The translations under genes were made by a program, and so were the position numbers. The notes beneath the pieces were generated by a model, which was not told the origin of the DNA, did not search any database, and saw only the letters and a list, made by a program, of their open reading frames with translations. Of a stretch of 64,000 nucleotides of DNA, positions 25,582-34,624 are shown piece by piece (positions within the stretch are counted from its first letter, which is position 1; each line of letters opens with the position of its first letter). This DNA comes from Actinomycetota bacterium (GTDB lineage Bacteria > Actinomycetota > Actinomycetes > S36-B12 > CAIYMF01), in the NCBI GenBank assembly GCA_026393115.1, contig JAPLAU010000018.1:1-64000 (forward strand), read 5' to 3'.

Positions 25582-28472
25582 CGACCCCAGAAGGCGAGGG
25601 CTGCAGCACCCATACCCGCTGCGGTTGCTACCCCGAGAGCGATCGGAAGGAAGCGCAATCCCCCACCACCCGGCAACGGAGCGGTGATGCCCGCCGACGC
25701 CTCAAGAGTCTGCGTGGGGGAAGGAGTCGGGGTCGGCTCAGGCTTGGGCGACGCCTTCGTCGGGGCACTGGTGGGTTCGGTGGTCGCGGGGGCCTGGGTT
25801 GATCCCCCACCGGAATCGCCGGATCCGTAGTCGGTTCCGCCTCCCGAATCTGAGGAATAGCTCGGCGTGGGCGTGGGAGTCGGCGTGGGAGTTGGTGTGG
25901 GAGTCGGCGGAGAACTTGACCCATCGACGGCGGGCACGTACCCCTGCTGCTTTTCAATCGCGAGGGCAGCATCTGCGGCAAAATGCACCAGGGCCGTAGC
26001 CCCATTCGCCGCCGTCATCGGAAGGTAGCCGGGCGGCAGCTGACCATTCGAGACACCCGGCGCTTGGCCCTTCGTCGTGACGAACCGCAGGAACTGTGCA
26101 TAACGAGCGGCGTCTGCCTTCGGTAGGCCCTCGGTCGGCACCGCCAGCGAGAGCAGCATGGTGCCTGGGTACGCCTTCGCGCCCGCGGCCGTCCGCAGCG
26201 TCGAGTACGGAATCGGCCAGGTCCCAGACTCCTTGACCGGCTTCAGCAGTTTCACCGCCGCCTTCAAACCCGCATCGGTCGGAGCAACGAACGACCGGCC
26301 GCTTGCATCGGTGAAGTAGCGCGGCGCATCAGCAGCGACATTCGACTGCAGGCTGACTGTTGGCAACAAGTAGCGTTCAGCATCGGCGAGCGGCACAAGC
26401 CCAAAGATCGCGCGCTTCCCTGGAAACTGACGGCCGAGGGAGACCAATTTCTGATTTGGCTGGCCGGCGTCCTTGCAGTTGATTTGTGAGTTGGCAATAC
26501 CAAACTGCATGTTGAGAGTGATCACCGCCGGATTCGACACCGGAGCGGCGACTAACGGCAAAAACGGCACATTCTTCTCGCCGTCAAGGCACGGATTGCC
26601 AGTCGTGACCGCCTGCGACTTGTGGGTGTCGTTGACGGGCCACGACACGGTCGGAAGCGCGATCTTTTCGTACCGCGGGTTGACCCGCATTCCCCACGGG
26701 TCGGGGTGGCCCTCAAGCCAGGCACGAGCCTCTGGATCGGCAGTGATGTACGAGGTCAGCGCGTACATCACATCGGAGTCGCTTGAAAGGGCGTACAACG
26801 TCGATGCGGAGACTGAGTCATAGCCGTCGGTGTACGTCATCATGTTGGGATTCAAAGCCCGGAACTCGGGATCAGCAATGATGTCGAGGGGGTTATCAGC
26901 CATGGCGAGGTATTCAGAGTGCCCGGGGTCGTAGTAGAGCGATTTCTTGTCGTAATAGGCGCTCGACGTGTCACCCGCCTGTTTGAATTCATTACGGATA
27001 CCCACCAGCGACGGATACGACATCGTGAGTAGTTTGGCGAGCAGGCGGGGTGTCAACTTCACCTGAGGAACCTCACGGCCCGAGGCGTCGTCGACAGAGA
27101 ATGCAATGGCGAATCCGCTGATGGCGATCGGGGCCTGAACGGTCGGACGGGCCCACGGGGCCTGAGGTGGAGCCCCAACGACGGCCGCCTCAACACCGCT
27201 GGCATTCAACAGGTTACGTGCACCGGGCTCGCTGAACTGCACGTGTTGGAACTTGAAAAGACTGGGATCGGTACAGAATCGCGGCCCCCACTGCAGGGTT
27301 GCTTGCGCCAACGCCTGGGCGCCATAGATATAGCTCGGCTTGGCCTTGCTAATGAGGTCACACACATTCGAGGGTGGAGCGAAATTCAACGGCACCGAGA
27401 TTCGATTGCGCCAATTGGATTCACTCCACCAGAGCAGCCCGCTCACCGTCGCGTTTTCGATGCCAACAGCACCACCGGAATCTTGACCAGGTAGGAAGTG
27501 CCCGGTGGCCTGACATTCTGAGGTTGCCTGCTCTTGTGCAATGCGCGGCACCCGATCGGCTCGCGGCAGTTGCAAACCGGAGATGTCGCAACCGATTCCG
27601 AGAATAGGGATAGCGATCAGAGAACACGGAACCGTATCGCTGCATCCAAGTGACGCGTTGCTCTCTGCCGTATTGATGACGAATTTCGCCTCGCCGGTAC
27701 CGTCGACCTTTGTGACGCCGTAGGTGGTGTTGCTCGGCTGTAGTGACGAACTGGTGTTGGCCGCCTCGGGCGCCATGCCCGCACACCCGCTCGGGCCGCC
27801 GAGGTAGGTCACTCCATTGGCTGCGTTGAACGGAACCCAACGCTGGGCCCCGGCATCAGCACCAGCGCAGTCCGCTGGCAACACAATCGCATTCGGATCG
27901 ATCGTAACTGCGCCCGACGCGTCGGGAAGCCCAACCAGTCGCTGCCGATCAGCAGCCACTGCATAACGATCGTTTCGTGAGGGCGGGAAGAGGAAGGTTG
28001 AGGAGGAGACAGTGCGTTCGGCGGGACTCTGCGTCCAGCAGGTGGCAGGAGTAATCCTCTGATCCTCAGGAGCGTCAACCGAATCAACACCACGGCATTG
28101 CATCAACACCATCGGATATTCCTGATCCGCCGCCGCGATTGAGGTCGAATCGCTCACGGTGCCACCCGTGGGATGGGCACCCGACCAGTTAATGCGCAAC
28201 GCCTGCCGATCGCGCAGTGACACGACCTGATCGACCGACACCGAGACGGTGCGGTCAGCCGGCTCGACCGGAACGTCCTTACCGTTGACGAGGTGTACGC
28301 GGTTGAGTCCATCACGCACGCAGGTGATCGCATTACCCGTCGCCGTGCAGCCGGCAGGCAAAGGGGCAGCCGCGACAGGGGTGGAGTCAAGTCCCATCAT
28401 CGACATGGCCAGTGCCAGTCCCGCAACGACAATTACACTCGCCACTGACCTACCTCGAGTGCCGACGTACAT
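25575..28472 (-). CDS. large membrane-anchored protein with PstS-like domain
   Basis: A 965-residue protein with signal peptide (cleavage near VAA-APLPAG), a Cys-containing N-terminal ~350 residues of unknown type, and a region from ~residue 400 to 850 with PstS-like features (PIAISGFAIAF, VKLTPRLLAKLLTMSYPSLV, YAQFLRFVTTKGQ, GQLPPGYLPMT). A (TP)n stalk and a Ser/Gly/Thr-rich linker follow, then a C-terminal membrane helix (LPIALGVATAAGMGAAALAF) with a two-residue basic end. Its ATG overlaps the pstS stop (TGATG) and its own stop overlaps the sortase-like start, so the three are one coupled unit. It is probably a second, wall-spanning anion-binding protein of the Pst system. The ligand is not known. 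Confidence 0.7.
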   Translation of the reverse strand: MYVGTRGRSVASVIVVAGLALAMSMMGLDSTPVAAAPLPAGCTATGNAITCVRDGLNRVHLVNGKDVPVEPADRTVSVSVDQVVSLRDRQALRINWSGAHPTGGTVSDSTSIAAADQEYPMVLMQCRGVDSVDAPEDQRITPATCWTQSPAERTVSSSTFLFPPSRNDRYAVAADRQRLVGLPDASGAVTIDPNAIVLPADCAGADAGAQRWVPFNAANGVTYLGGPSGCAGMAPEAANTSSSLQPSNTTYGVTKVDGTGEAKFVINTAESNASLGCSDTVPCSLIAIPILGIGCDISGLQLPRADRVPRIAQEQATSECQATGHFLPGQDSGGAVGIENATVSGLLWWSESNWRNRISVPLNFAPPSNVCDLISKAKPSYIYGAQALAQATLQWGPRFCTDPSLFKFQHVQFSEPGARNLLNASGVEAAVVGAPPQAPWARPTVQAPIAISGFAIAFSVDDASGREVPQVKLTPRLLAKLLTMSYPSLVGIRNEFKQAGDTSSAYYDKKSLYYDPGHSEYLAMADNPLDIIADPEFRALNPNMMTYTDGYDSVSASTLYALSSDSDVMYALTSYITADPEARAWLEGHPDPWGMRVNPRYEKIALPTVSWPVNDTHKSQAVTTGNPCLDGEKNVPFLPLVAAPVSNPAVITLNMQFGIANSQINCKDAGQPNQKLVSLGRQFPGKRAIFGLVPLADAERYLLPTVSLQSNVAADAPRYFTDASGRSFVAPTDAGLKAAVKLLKPVKESGTWPIPYSTLRTAAGAKAYPGTMLLSLAVPTEGLPKADAARYAQFLRFVTTKGQAPGVSNGQLPPGYLPMTAANGATALVHFAADAALAIEKQQGYVPAVDGSSSPPTPTPTPTPTPTPTPSYSSDSGGGTDYGSGDSGGGSTQAPATTEPTSAPTKASPKPEPTPTPSPTQTLEASAGITAPLPGGGGLRFLPIALGVATAAGMGAAALAFWGRW

Positions 28473-30265
28473 CAGACACTCTTCCGACGAACCCAGAAGT
28501 AATACACCGCAGGAGGAACGGCAACGAGTGCGATGATCTCCAGCGCCACCACCGGGGCAAGCGCGCCGGCTCCGCTGTTCTCACGGTAAGGCGCGATCTC
28601 GGTGACGGTTCCCATCACCTCACCCGCAGCAACGTTTTGAGTGCCATTGCCGTCGACCTGACCGGTGTCGGCATTCACCGCGCCGCCGCTTCCGTCAGCC
28701 GTTCCACCACTACCATCAGCCGTTCCACCACCGGCAGCCGTTCCACCGCCAGAGGTCGAACCGCCACCACTCGAGCCACCACCAGAGGTCGAGCCACCAC
28801 CAGAGGTCGAGCCACCACTCGATGAACTTCCGCTGCTGGACCCACCACTACTCGAACCGCCACCACCACTTGAACCGCCAGTGGAACCCGGCGTCGGTGT
28901 GGGCGAAGGCTTCGGTGGCGTGGTTGACGTTCCAGAGTCACCGGGACCATTACACGGACCTGCACCACCCTTGTCGCACGCGGCTGGCATCGGCGCGATT
29001 TCGGCAAGGTGATTTCGCTTGGGCTGACCCGGGATGAAGGTCGGGTTATTACACGTAGTCACGTCACGCTTGGTGAGGTCGACGCCCTTGTCGGCTGTCT
29101 TCAGTTTGGCCGTCTGCTCAAAGCTTGCTTGCACCAAGTTGACGGGCAACGGCGAATAGCCGATCGGGCCCATCTCGGCCTGACCCTGGCAAATCGAGTA
29201 GTACAGATAGTCGACCAGAGTCTGTCGTTTGGCCGTCGTCATACGAGGGTCGGTCGCCGAGGTCGGAATGATCATGTACGAGTACGACGACATGGCATAG
29301 GTGCGCGCATCCCCGAATGCATAAACCTTGTCGAGGTTCTGAAGCAGATAGTTGGGCGAGTTCTTGTCGGTGTTGATCTGCGCCTGAGTGAGCGCCACAG
29401 CGACGTTGTACTGCGTCGGCAGCGTGTAGAAGCCCGAGGCGTTCTTCAACTTAATAACGGGGTAGTTCTTGGCCAACGCGTATGAGTACTCGTCGTATCC
29501 GATCGCTCCGTTGGCGGCGGCCGACGTAATGAAGTTGATGACCCCATCGGAACCATTCTGCGCGATCATTTGTCCCTTGCGGGGGAAGTACTCAGTCGAC
29601 CCCTCACGTCCAAGGAATGGACGCCAGATGGTCGGGTACTGCTTGTTCAGGTACCGCGTGAACTGCGCCGTGGAACCTGAACCCTCGGAGTGCACCACGA
29701 CGATGATCGGAATCGAGGGGAACTTACGGCCATTCATATCCGCCGAGATCGCCGCGTCATTCCAGTTGGTGATTTGGCCAGTGAATATCTTGGCCAGCGT
29801 GTCACCCGAGAGGCGCACGTTACGCACCAACTTGCCACCGACCTTGAGCTGGTACGGGAATGCGGTTCCACCAGCAACGATCGGTAGGTAGGCGTACTGA
29901 CGGCACGATGCGCCAGCAGGGGGAGTGTCACGGGGGTCCTGACACGGCGTATCGGAGTCACCCGTCACGCTGTCGGTTCCGAGAAAGCCAATGTCTGACA
30001 CGGCGAAGTCGGTGGTGCGGTTGGTGAAGTCCTTACGACCCTGGGCCGAACCAGTGGAGGTGAACACCACCTGCAAGCCACTCTGAGTGACGTCGGCCAC
30101 CCACTGGTTGACCGCGTTCGAGCTCCAACTCGACCCCGAGCCGGTGATCTGCGCGTGCGCGCCCGCGGCATTGACCTGCGACGTGGGCAGCAGCACCACA
30201 GCCATCACCGCAGTCGCTCCTAAGAGACTGCGGAGCCTGCGTGACCGTTCGGACGGACGCTTCAC
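28472..30265 (-). CDS. pstS: phosphate ABC transporter substrate-binding protein PstS, membrane-anchored form
   Basis: The 597-residue product starts with GTG at 30265 (ribosome site AAGGTAGG), overlapping the pstA stop by four bases. Phosphate-binding loops are visible: ITGSGSSWSSNAVNQW near the mature N-terminus, FTSTGSAQGRKDF, and VVHSEGSGSTAQFTRYL. It differs from usual PstS (~370 residues, lipobox) by lacking a lipobox and having a ~130-residue Gly/Ser/Thr-rich stalk, encoded by 18-bp DNA repeats around 28745-28850, and a C-terminal membrane helix (VVALEIIALVAVPPAVYYFW) with RRK after it. The anchor has thus moved to the C-terminus. It delivers phosphate to PstCA. Confidence 0.9.
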   Translation of the reverse strand: MKRPSERSRRLRSLLGATAVMAVVLLPTSQVNAAGAHAQITGSGSSWSSNAVNQWVADVTQSGLQVVFTSTGSAQGRKDFTNRTTDFAVSDIGFLGTDSVTGDSDTPCQDPRDTPPAGASCRQYAYLPIVAGGTAFPYQLKVGGKLVRNVRLSGDTLAKIFTGQITNWNDAAISADMNGRKFPSIPIIVVVHSEGSGSTAQFTRYLNKQYPTIWRPFLGREGSTEYFPRKGQMIAQNGSDGVINFITSAAANGAIGYDEYSYALAKNYPVIKLKNASGFYTLPTQYNVAVALTQAQINTDKNSPNYLLQNLDKVYAFGDARTYAMSSYSYMIIPTSATDPRMTTAKRQTLVDYLYYSICQGQAEMGPIGYSPLPVNLVQASFEQTAKLKTADKGVDLTKRDVTTCNNPTFIPGQPKRNHLAEIAPMPAACDKGGAGPCNGPGDSGTSTTPPKPSPTPTPGSTGGSSGGGGSSSGGSSSGSSSSGGSTSGGGSTSGGGSSGGGSTSGGGTAAGGGTADGSGGTADGSGGAVNADTGQVDGNGTQNVAAGEVMGTVTEIAPYRENSGAGALAPVVALEIIALVAVPPAVYYFWVRRKSV

Positions 30266-31377
30266 CGTCGACCTACCTTCTGCCGCGCGAGGAATCGCGT
30301 GATGATGAACAGGATCAGAACAAGGAGCAACAGCACCATCGCTGCACCGAAACCACGCGCGATGAACAGCGGCTCACCACTTCGAACCGCGGAGAACACG
30401 AACAGTGGTAACGAGTTCATGGGCTCGTTGGTCGGATTGGCGTTGAAGTACGTCGACGCACCGGAGGTGAGCAACACCGGCGATGTCTCACCGACCCCAC
30501 GCGCGATTCCGAGAATCAGAGCCGTTGCCAAACCAGGCCGCACTGTCGGGAGCACTACCTGCTTGACCGTCTGCCACTTTGACGCACCTAGCGCGAGGCT
30601 CGCTTCGCGCAAACCACCAGGCATGACGCGCAACACGACATCCGCCGAGCGAGCGATGATGGGCAGCATCATCACGCCGATGGCTGCGGCCGCGGCAATA
30701 CCCGTGCGCGAGAGACCGAGCGTCACGATGAGCGTGGTGTAGATGAACAGACCAGCGACGATCGACGGCAGCGCCGTCATTGCCTCAACAATGGTGCGCA
30801 CCACCTTTGAGAACTTGCCGCCCACTTCGTTCATGTAGACGGCGCACCCGATTCCCAGGGGCAGCGTGACGATGACGGCGAGCCCCACTTCGATCAGCGA
30901 GCCCACAATGGCGTGCAGAATGCCACCATTGTCGAGCGTGCTGGTGGGGCGAACTCCCGCCATGTCGTCGGTGAAGAAGTTGACGTTGGTCAACGCTTCG
31001 ACGCCGCGCATGAAGGTGAAAACGACGGCAGTCGCAAGAGTTCCGAAGACGAAGAGCGCACCGGATCGCACGATCGCACTCATCAGCCGATCGACCACCA
31101 CGTTGCGCGGGTTGCCCATCGCGGTAACACCCGCATACATCACGAGGAAGGCAATGAACCAGCAGACCACAAAGCCGATGCGACCTGAGAACGGCAGAAT
31201 TTGGGTGTAGAGCAACCACACTAAGGCGCCTGAACCCACAAGTGATCCCCAGAACGACAGCGCGTCATCCGGTGTGCGCGAATTGAGAACACGCGGGGTG
31301 TCGGTCACCGTTTCGTCCGGCGGTGCAAACGGCGAAGGAGCCGCGGTCTCGCTAGCCCGATCAATCGTGGCGGTCAT
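30262..31377 (-). CDS. pstA: phosphate ABC transporter permease PstA
   Basis: The 371-residue product starts at ATG 31377, with AGGAGTG eight bases upstream; it starts seven bases after the pstC stop. It has six or more membrane helices and the binding-protein-dependent permease (EAA) loop GGLREASLALGASKWQTVKQ, near-identical to known PstA. An N-terminal ~45-residue cytoplasmic extension is longer than usual. It forms the inner-membrane channel with PstC. It is coupled to pstS by a GTGA overlap. Confidence 0.95.
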   Translation of the reverse strand: MTATIDRASETAAPSPFAPPDETVTDTPRVLNSRTPDDALSFWGSLVGSGALVWLLYTQILPFSGRIGFVVCWFIAFLVMYAGVTAMGNPRNVVVDRLMSAIVRSGALFVFGTLATAVVFTFMRGVEALTNVNFFTDDMAGVRPTSTLDNGGILHAIVGSLIEVGLAVIVTLPLGIGCAVYMNEVGGKFSKVVRTIVEAMTALPSIVAGLFIYTTLIVTLGLSRTGIAAAAAIGVMMLPIIARSADVVLRVMPGGLREASLALGASKWQTVKQVVLPTVRPGLATALILGIARGVGETSPVLLTSGASTYFNANPTNEPMNSLPLFVFSAVRSGEPLFIARGFGAAMVLLLLVLILFIITRFLARQKVGRR

Positions 31378-31384
31378 GGGCGCA

Positions 31385-32398
31385 TCACTCCTGAGCTCCG
31401 CTACGGCTGCGCGACACAATCATCGCGGCCAAAGTATTGATGATGAGGGTGATGATGAAGAGCACGAAACCGGCGCACAGCAAGGCTGACAGTTGTGCCG
31501 ACGTCGCTTCACCAAAGCGACCGGCAATGAGGGCAGACACCGTGCTGGTGCCCACCTCGAGTGGCCGGAACTTGATGTCGAAGGCCGGCGAAATGATGAG
31601 CACTACGGCGATCGTTTCGCCGAGCGCGCGGCCGAGGCTGAGCATGCTCCCACCGATGATGCCGCCGCGGCCAAAGGGAAGAACAACCGTGCGCACCATG
31701 CCCCACTTGGTCGAGCCGAGGCCGAGCGCCGCTTCGCGCTCACCGATCGGAGCCTGCCCGAACACGTGAATCATCACGGCCGCTGCCATCGGAAGCACCA
31801 TCATCGATACCGCGATACCGGCGATGAATGCCGACGCGGTGTAGCGCGACTGTGCCCACGATGCTGCTTCCGGATCGGTGTCGACGTGAAAGAAGGGCAC
31901 CCAACCCAGATGCGTGTGTAACCAGTGCGAGAAGTGTAATGCCTTGGGCTGCAACAGAAAGAAGCCCCACAGGCCCCAGATGATGCTGGGCACGGCGGCC
32001 ATCAGGTCGATGAGCGAGATCAGCATCGACTTGGCCCTGGGCTTCGCGTACTCGCTGATGTAGATCGCAGTGGTCAGCGCGAGCGGGAATGCGATAGCGA
32101 GTGCGACCAGCGCGACCGTAAACGTTCCGACGAGAACCGCTGAGATGCCGAGCGTGTCGTTCTCGGGCTGCCACTGATTCTCAGTGAAGAACCCCAACCC
32201 ATAGCGCGCGAAAGTCGGAATCGATTGTGCTCCGAGGAACAACCCGATGGCACCCATGATGGCGAGCACGGCAATGCCAATCGCGCGCGCAACGAGGTGA
32301 AAGACCTTGTCTTCGCGCGGTAAGCCCGGGTCAATCTCGCGCGCGACTTCAGGATCGGGGGCGATGTCGTGGAACGGGTCGACCATCGTCGACGTCAT
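31385..32398 (-). CDS. pstC: phosphate ABC transporter permease PstC
   Basis: The 337-residue product starts at ATG 32398, preceded by GGGGGAAGAG. It has about six membrane helices, the PstC segment IWGLWGFFLLQP, and EAA loop GEREAALGLGSTKWGMVRTV. Partner of PstA in the phosphate channel. The insert HFSHWLHTHLGWVPFFHVDT between helices is typical of actinobacterial PstC. It lies 45 bases after pstB and seven before pstA, so co-transcribed. Confidence 0.95.
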   Translation of the reverse strand: MTSTMVDPFHDIAPDPEVAREIDPGLPREDKVFHLVARAIGIAVLAIMGAIGLFLGAQSIPTFARYGLGFFTENQWQPENDTLGISAVLVGTFTVALVALAIAFPLALTTAIYISEYAKPRAKSMLISLIDLMAAVPSIIWGLWGFFLLQPKALHFSHWLHTHLGWVPFFHVDTDPEAASWAQSRYTASAFIAGIAVSMMVLPMAAAVMIHVFGQAPIGEREAALGLGSTKWGMVRTVVLPFGRGGIIGGSMLSLGRALGETIAVVLIISPAFDIKFRPLEVGTSTVSALIAGRFGEATSAQLSALLCAGFVLFIITLIINTLAAMIVSRSRSGAQE

Positions 32399-32443
32399 CG
32401 ACTCTTCCCCCTCACTCGGATGCACATCGTGTTCACGTCCGAC

Positions 32444-33391
32444 TCAGCCGAAGCGGCCATTGACGTAGTCGAACGTGCGGGGGTCGACCGGGTTGTTGAA
32501 GATCTGCGAGGTCTCGCCTGCTTCAACGATGCCGCCGGGAGTTCCCATCTCGGCGAGGAAGAAGGCACACTTCTGCGAGACCCGTGCTGCTTGCTGCATG
32601 TTGTGAGTGACGATGACAACGGTCACCTGATCCTTGATTTCAAGAATCGTCTCTTCAACTCGTCGAGTCGACGTGGGGTCAAGGGCCGAACACGGTTCGT
32701 CCATGAGCAACACTTCGGGCTCGATGGCGAGCGACCGGGCGATACAAAGGCGCTGCTGTTGACCACCCGACAGGGCACTACCCGGCTCCTTCAGGCGGTC
32801 TTTCACTTCTTTCCACAGACCGGCACGAGTCAGACTGTGCTCGATGATGTCGTCTCGGTCAGAGCGATGCACCTTGATGCCATTGAGTTTCAGGCCCGCA
32901 GTGACGTTGTCGGCGATCGTCATGACCGGGAAGGGGTTGGGCTTCTGGAACACCATGCCGATGCGCTTGCGCGTTTGCGTGATGCGGGTTCCGGGTGCGT
33001 AGATGTCTTGATCGTCGAGCAGCACTTCTCCCGCGAGAGACGCCGAGGCAACGAGTTCGTGCATGCGATTGAGGATGCGCAGGAAGGTGCTCTTGCCACA
33101 CCCCGACGGTCCGATGAGCGCTGTCACCGTATTCGCGGGCATCTCGAGCGACACGCGTTCGAGCACCTTGTTGGTTCCGAACCAGGCGGAGACAGCGCGG
33201 GCCTCGAGTGTGCCTCCACCCAAGTGCTGATCGGTTCCTTCGGGGTGCCGAGGGTCAAATGCGTGAATGGGCTCGTTATGAGCATGCGGCGGCGGCAAAT
33301 GGTCAAGTGCCGAAGGTACAGCGATTGGGGGAAGGGTGATGGTCGAGTCCGAACTGCCAGACTCGGGCGGATCCATCGTGTGAGCGGTCAT
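32444..33391 (-). CDS. pstB: phosphate ABC transporter ATPase PstB
   Basis: The 315-residue ATPase has Walker A GPSGCGKST, signature LSGGQQQR, Walker B LLMDEPCSALDP and the switch histidine in IVTHNMQQA. It powers phosphate import through PstCA. A ~55-residue Pro/His-rich N-terminal extension precedes the standard ABC domain and is unusual. The gene comes first among the pst genes, whereas most bacteria have pstSCAB; its ATG overlaps the stop of the hypothetical gene upstream (ATGA). Confidence 0.95.
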   Translation of the reverse strand: MTAHTMDPPESGSSDSTITLPPIAVPSALDHLPPPHAHNEPIHAFDPRHPEGTDQHLGGGTLEARAVSAWFGTNKVLERVSLEMPANTVTALIGPSGCGKSTFLRILNRMHELVASASLAGEVLLDDQDIYAPGTRITQTRKRIGMVFQKPNPFPVMTIADNVTAGLKLNGIKVHRSDRDDIIEHSLTRAGLWKEVKDRLKEPGSALSGGQQQRLCIARSLAIEPEVLLMDEPCSALDPTSTRRVEETILEIKDQVTVVIVTHNMQQAARVSQKCAFFLAEMGTPGGIVEAGETSQIFNNPVDPRTFDYVNGRFG

Positions 33392-33864
33392 CGGGTACCT
33401 CCGGCGGTTACGGCGACAGCGACGCCACCCGCAGGGGTGACAGTGCTTGCCCTTGTTGGAAGGAACGTTGCCACCGACGCATGCGGCATCCGGGTGCCCG
33501 ATTCCGGTGCGCGCAGCTCGGCCAACGCAAAGGCGACGACGAAGGCATCGGCGTTATAACGCGACTCACGCTCACGTCGAAAGGCGCGCGCTGAATGCAC
33601 CATTTCGACCTCTGACCAGCAGCCAAACCATGACCAGCCCTCAATGTGCTGGCCACGCCGGTGCCCGATGGCGGCGTCAGGGAGACTGACCTGCAGTCGC
33701 AGAATCAGATCCGCCATCTGATCGATGGTGGTTGTAGTCGTACTGCCCCGCCCGAGCTCACGGTTGTTACCTCCGAGCAGTCGCCAACCCAGGAGAGGCA
33801 CCCCGACGCGGGACGAGCCACCGACCAGGCTCACCAAATGCACGCGGGGGGGCAGGTGTGACAT
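33388..33864 (-). CDS. hypothetical protein translationally coupled to pstB
   Basis: A 158-residue protein of no family known to me, ending in a 4-base ATGA overlap with pstB, so it is the first gene of the pst operon. The N-terminal ~45 residues are Gly/Leu/Arg-rich and may be an over-extension: an internal ATG at 33717 (MADLILRLQVSLPDAAIG) would give a 109-residue form. The rest is soluble with no signal peptide. PhoU, the usual Pst-linked regulator, is absent from the window, and this protein does not look like PhoU. A regulatory role is possible but only inferred from position. Confidence 0.5.
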   Translation of the reverse strand: MSHLPPRVHLVSLVGGSSRVGVPLLGWRLLGGNNRELGRGSTTTTTIDQMADLILRLQVSLPDAAIGHRRGQHIEGWSWFGCWSEVEMVHSARAFRRERESRYNADAFVVAFALAELRAPESGTRMPHASVATFLPTRASTVTPAGGVAVAVTAGGTR

Positions 33865-33929
33865 GACCTCAGCGTGCTGCCCGCATCCCTCCGGAGGGTG
33901 CTGTGTCTATGTACACCGAACGGTTACTT

Positions 33930-33956
33930 GGTGAACAACAGGTGACGTAGTTGAAC
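33930..33956 (-). promoter_or_regulatory. PHO-box-like direct repeats upstream of the pst operon
   Basis: On the minus strand TCACC occurs at 33945-33941 and again 11 bases on at 33934-33930 within GTTCACC, with a GTTCAAC at 33956-33950. The 11-base period and GTTCACC-like core resemble the PHO box of streptomycete PhoP. It lies 65-90 bases before the first gene of the operon. No -10/-35 assignment is made. Confidence 0.45.
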
Positions 33957-33976
33957 AACCACACCCCGTAATCGCG

Positions 33977-34624
33977 CTACGAAGCGAGCGTCAGGTGCCC
34001 ATCGAATGACACGGCGCCACCGAGTGCACCGTCGCGCAGAGCGGTCCAATCGCCGTGACCCGCAGCGTTCGCGTACCGACCTGTTCCGCCAATCACCACT
34101 AGGTCAGCAGCGAATCGAGTCATGTCGGAACCGACCGACTTGGCCCCGGTACCGATCGACTTGGTTCCGAGAACGCTGCCATCAGATGCGGTGAAAGTGA
34201 TGAAACACTCCACCGGGCCCGATCCGCGCACGTACCAAATACTGCACTGCACCTCAACGGTCGCGGGCTGACCCTCAAGCGTCGTTGGCCCAAAGAGGTC
34301 ATTCCAGCCATAGGTGATCTGGTCTTCGGGACCTGCCTTGTGCAGTGCCTTGGCACTCGATGTCACGGTGAACGTGAAAGGGATGGCGGGCGACGAGGGA
34401 GCGGGGCTAGCACTCACCGTCGACAATGAGGGCGACGTCGAGCAGCCAGTCAGAAGTGCAATGAGCAGCAGCACCGCAGCAACGGCACCCGCGGCACCAC
34501 CACCCGCACCCCCACCTGCACCGGCACCACCCGCACCCGTTCCTCCCATTCCCGCATGGGGGGCACCCAAGCGCCTACCTAGCGCGCTTACACGCCCCAA
34601 GGTGCGCGCACCACCCCTACGCAT
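33977..34624 (-). CDS. lipoprotein, AOC/dirigent-like barrel family, second of a tandem pair
   Basis: The mature part begins at the cysteine in LLTGCSTSPSLS and carries QITYGWNDLFGPTTLEGQPA, SIWYVRGSGPVECFITF, DGSVLGTKS and VVIGGTGRYANAAGHGDWT. The last motif resembles allene-oxide-cyclase/dirigent-type beta-barrels. It is paralogous to the product of 34617-35201. The start is uncertain: ATG 34624 overlaps the upstream stop by eight bases (ATGCGTAG) but gives an unusually long, Gly-rich leader; ATG 34549 gives a shorter leader without positive charge. It probably sits on the outer face of the membrane. Function unknown. Confidence 0.65.
   Translation of the reverse strand: MRRGGARTLGRVSALGRRLGAPHAGMGGTGAGGAGAGGGAGGGAAGAVAAVLLLIALLTGCSTSPSLSTVSASPAPSSPAIPFTFTVTSSAKALHKAGPEDQITYGWNDLFGPTTLEGQPATVEVQCSIWYVRGSGPVECFITFTASDGSVLGTKSIGTGAKSVGSDMTRFAADLVVIGGTGRYANAAGHGDWTALRDGALGGAVSFDGHLTLAS

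Noticed and set aside
34549-34572. Fourth copy of the 48-bp repeat
   Set aside because: Only the first ~17 bases (CGCATGGGGGG region) match and the segment lies in a lipoprotein signal region; likely chance.
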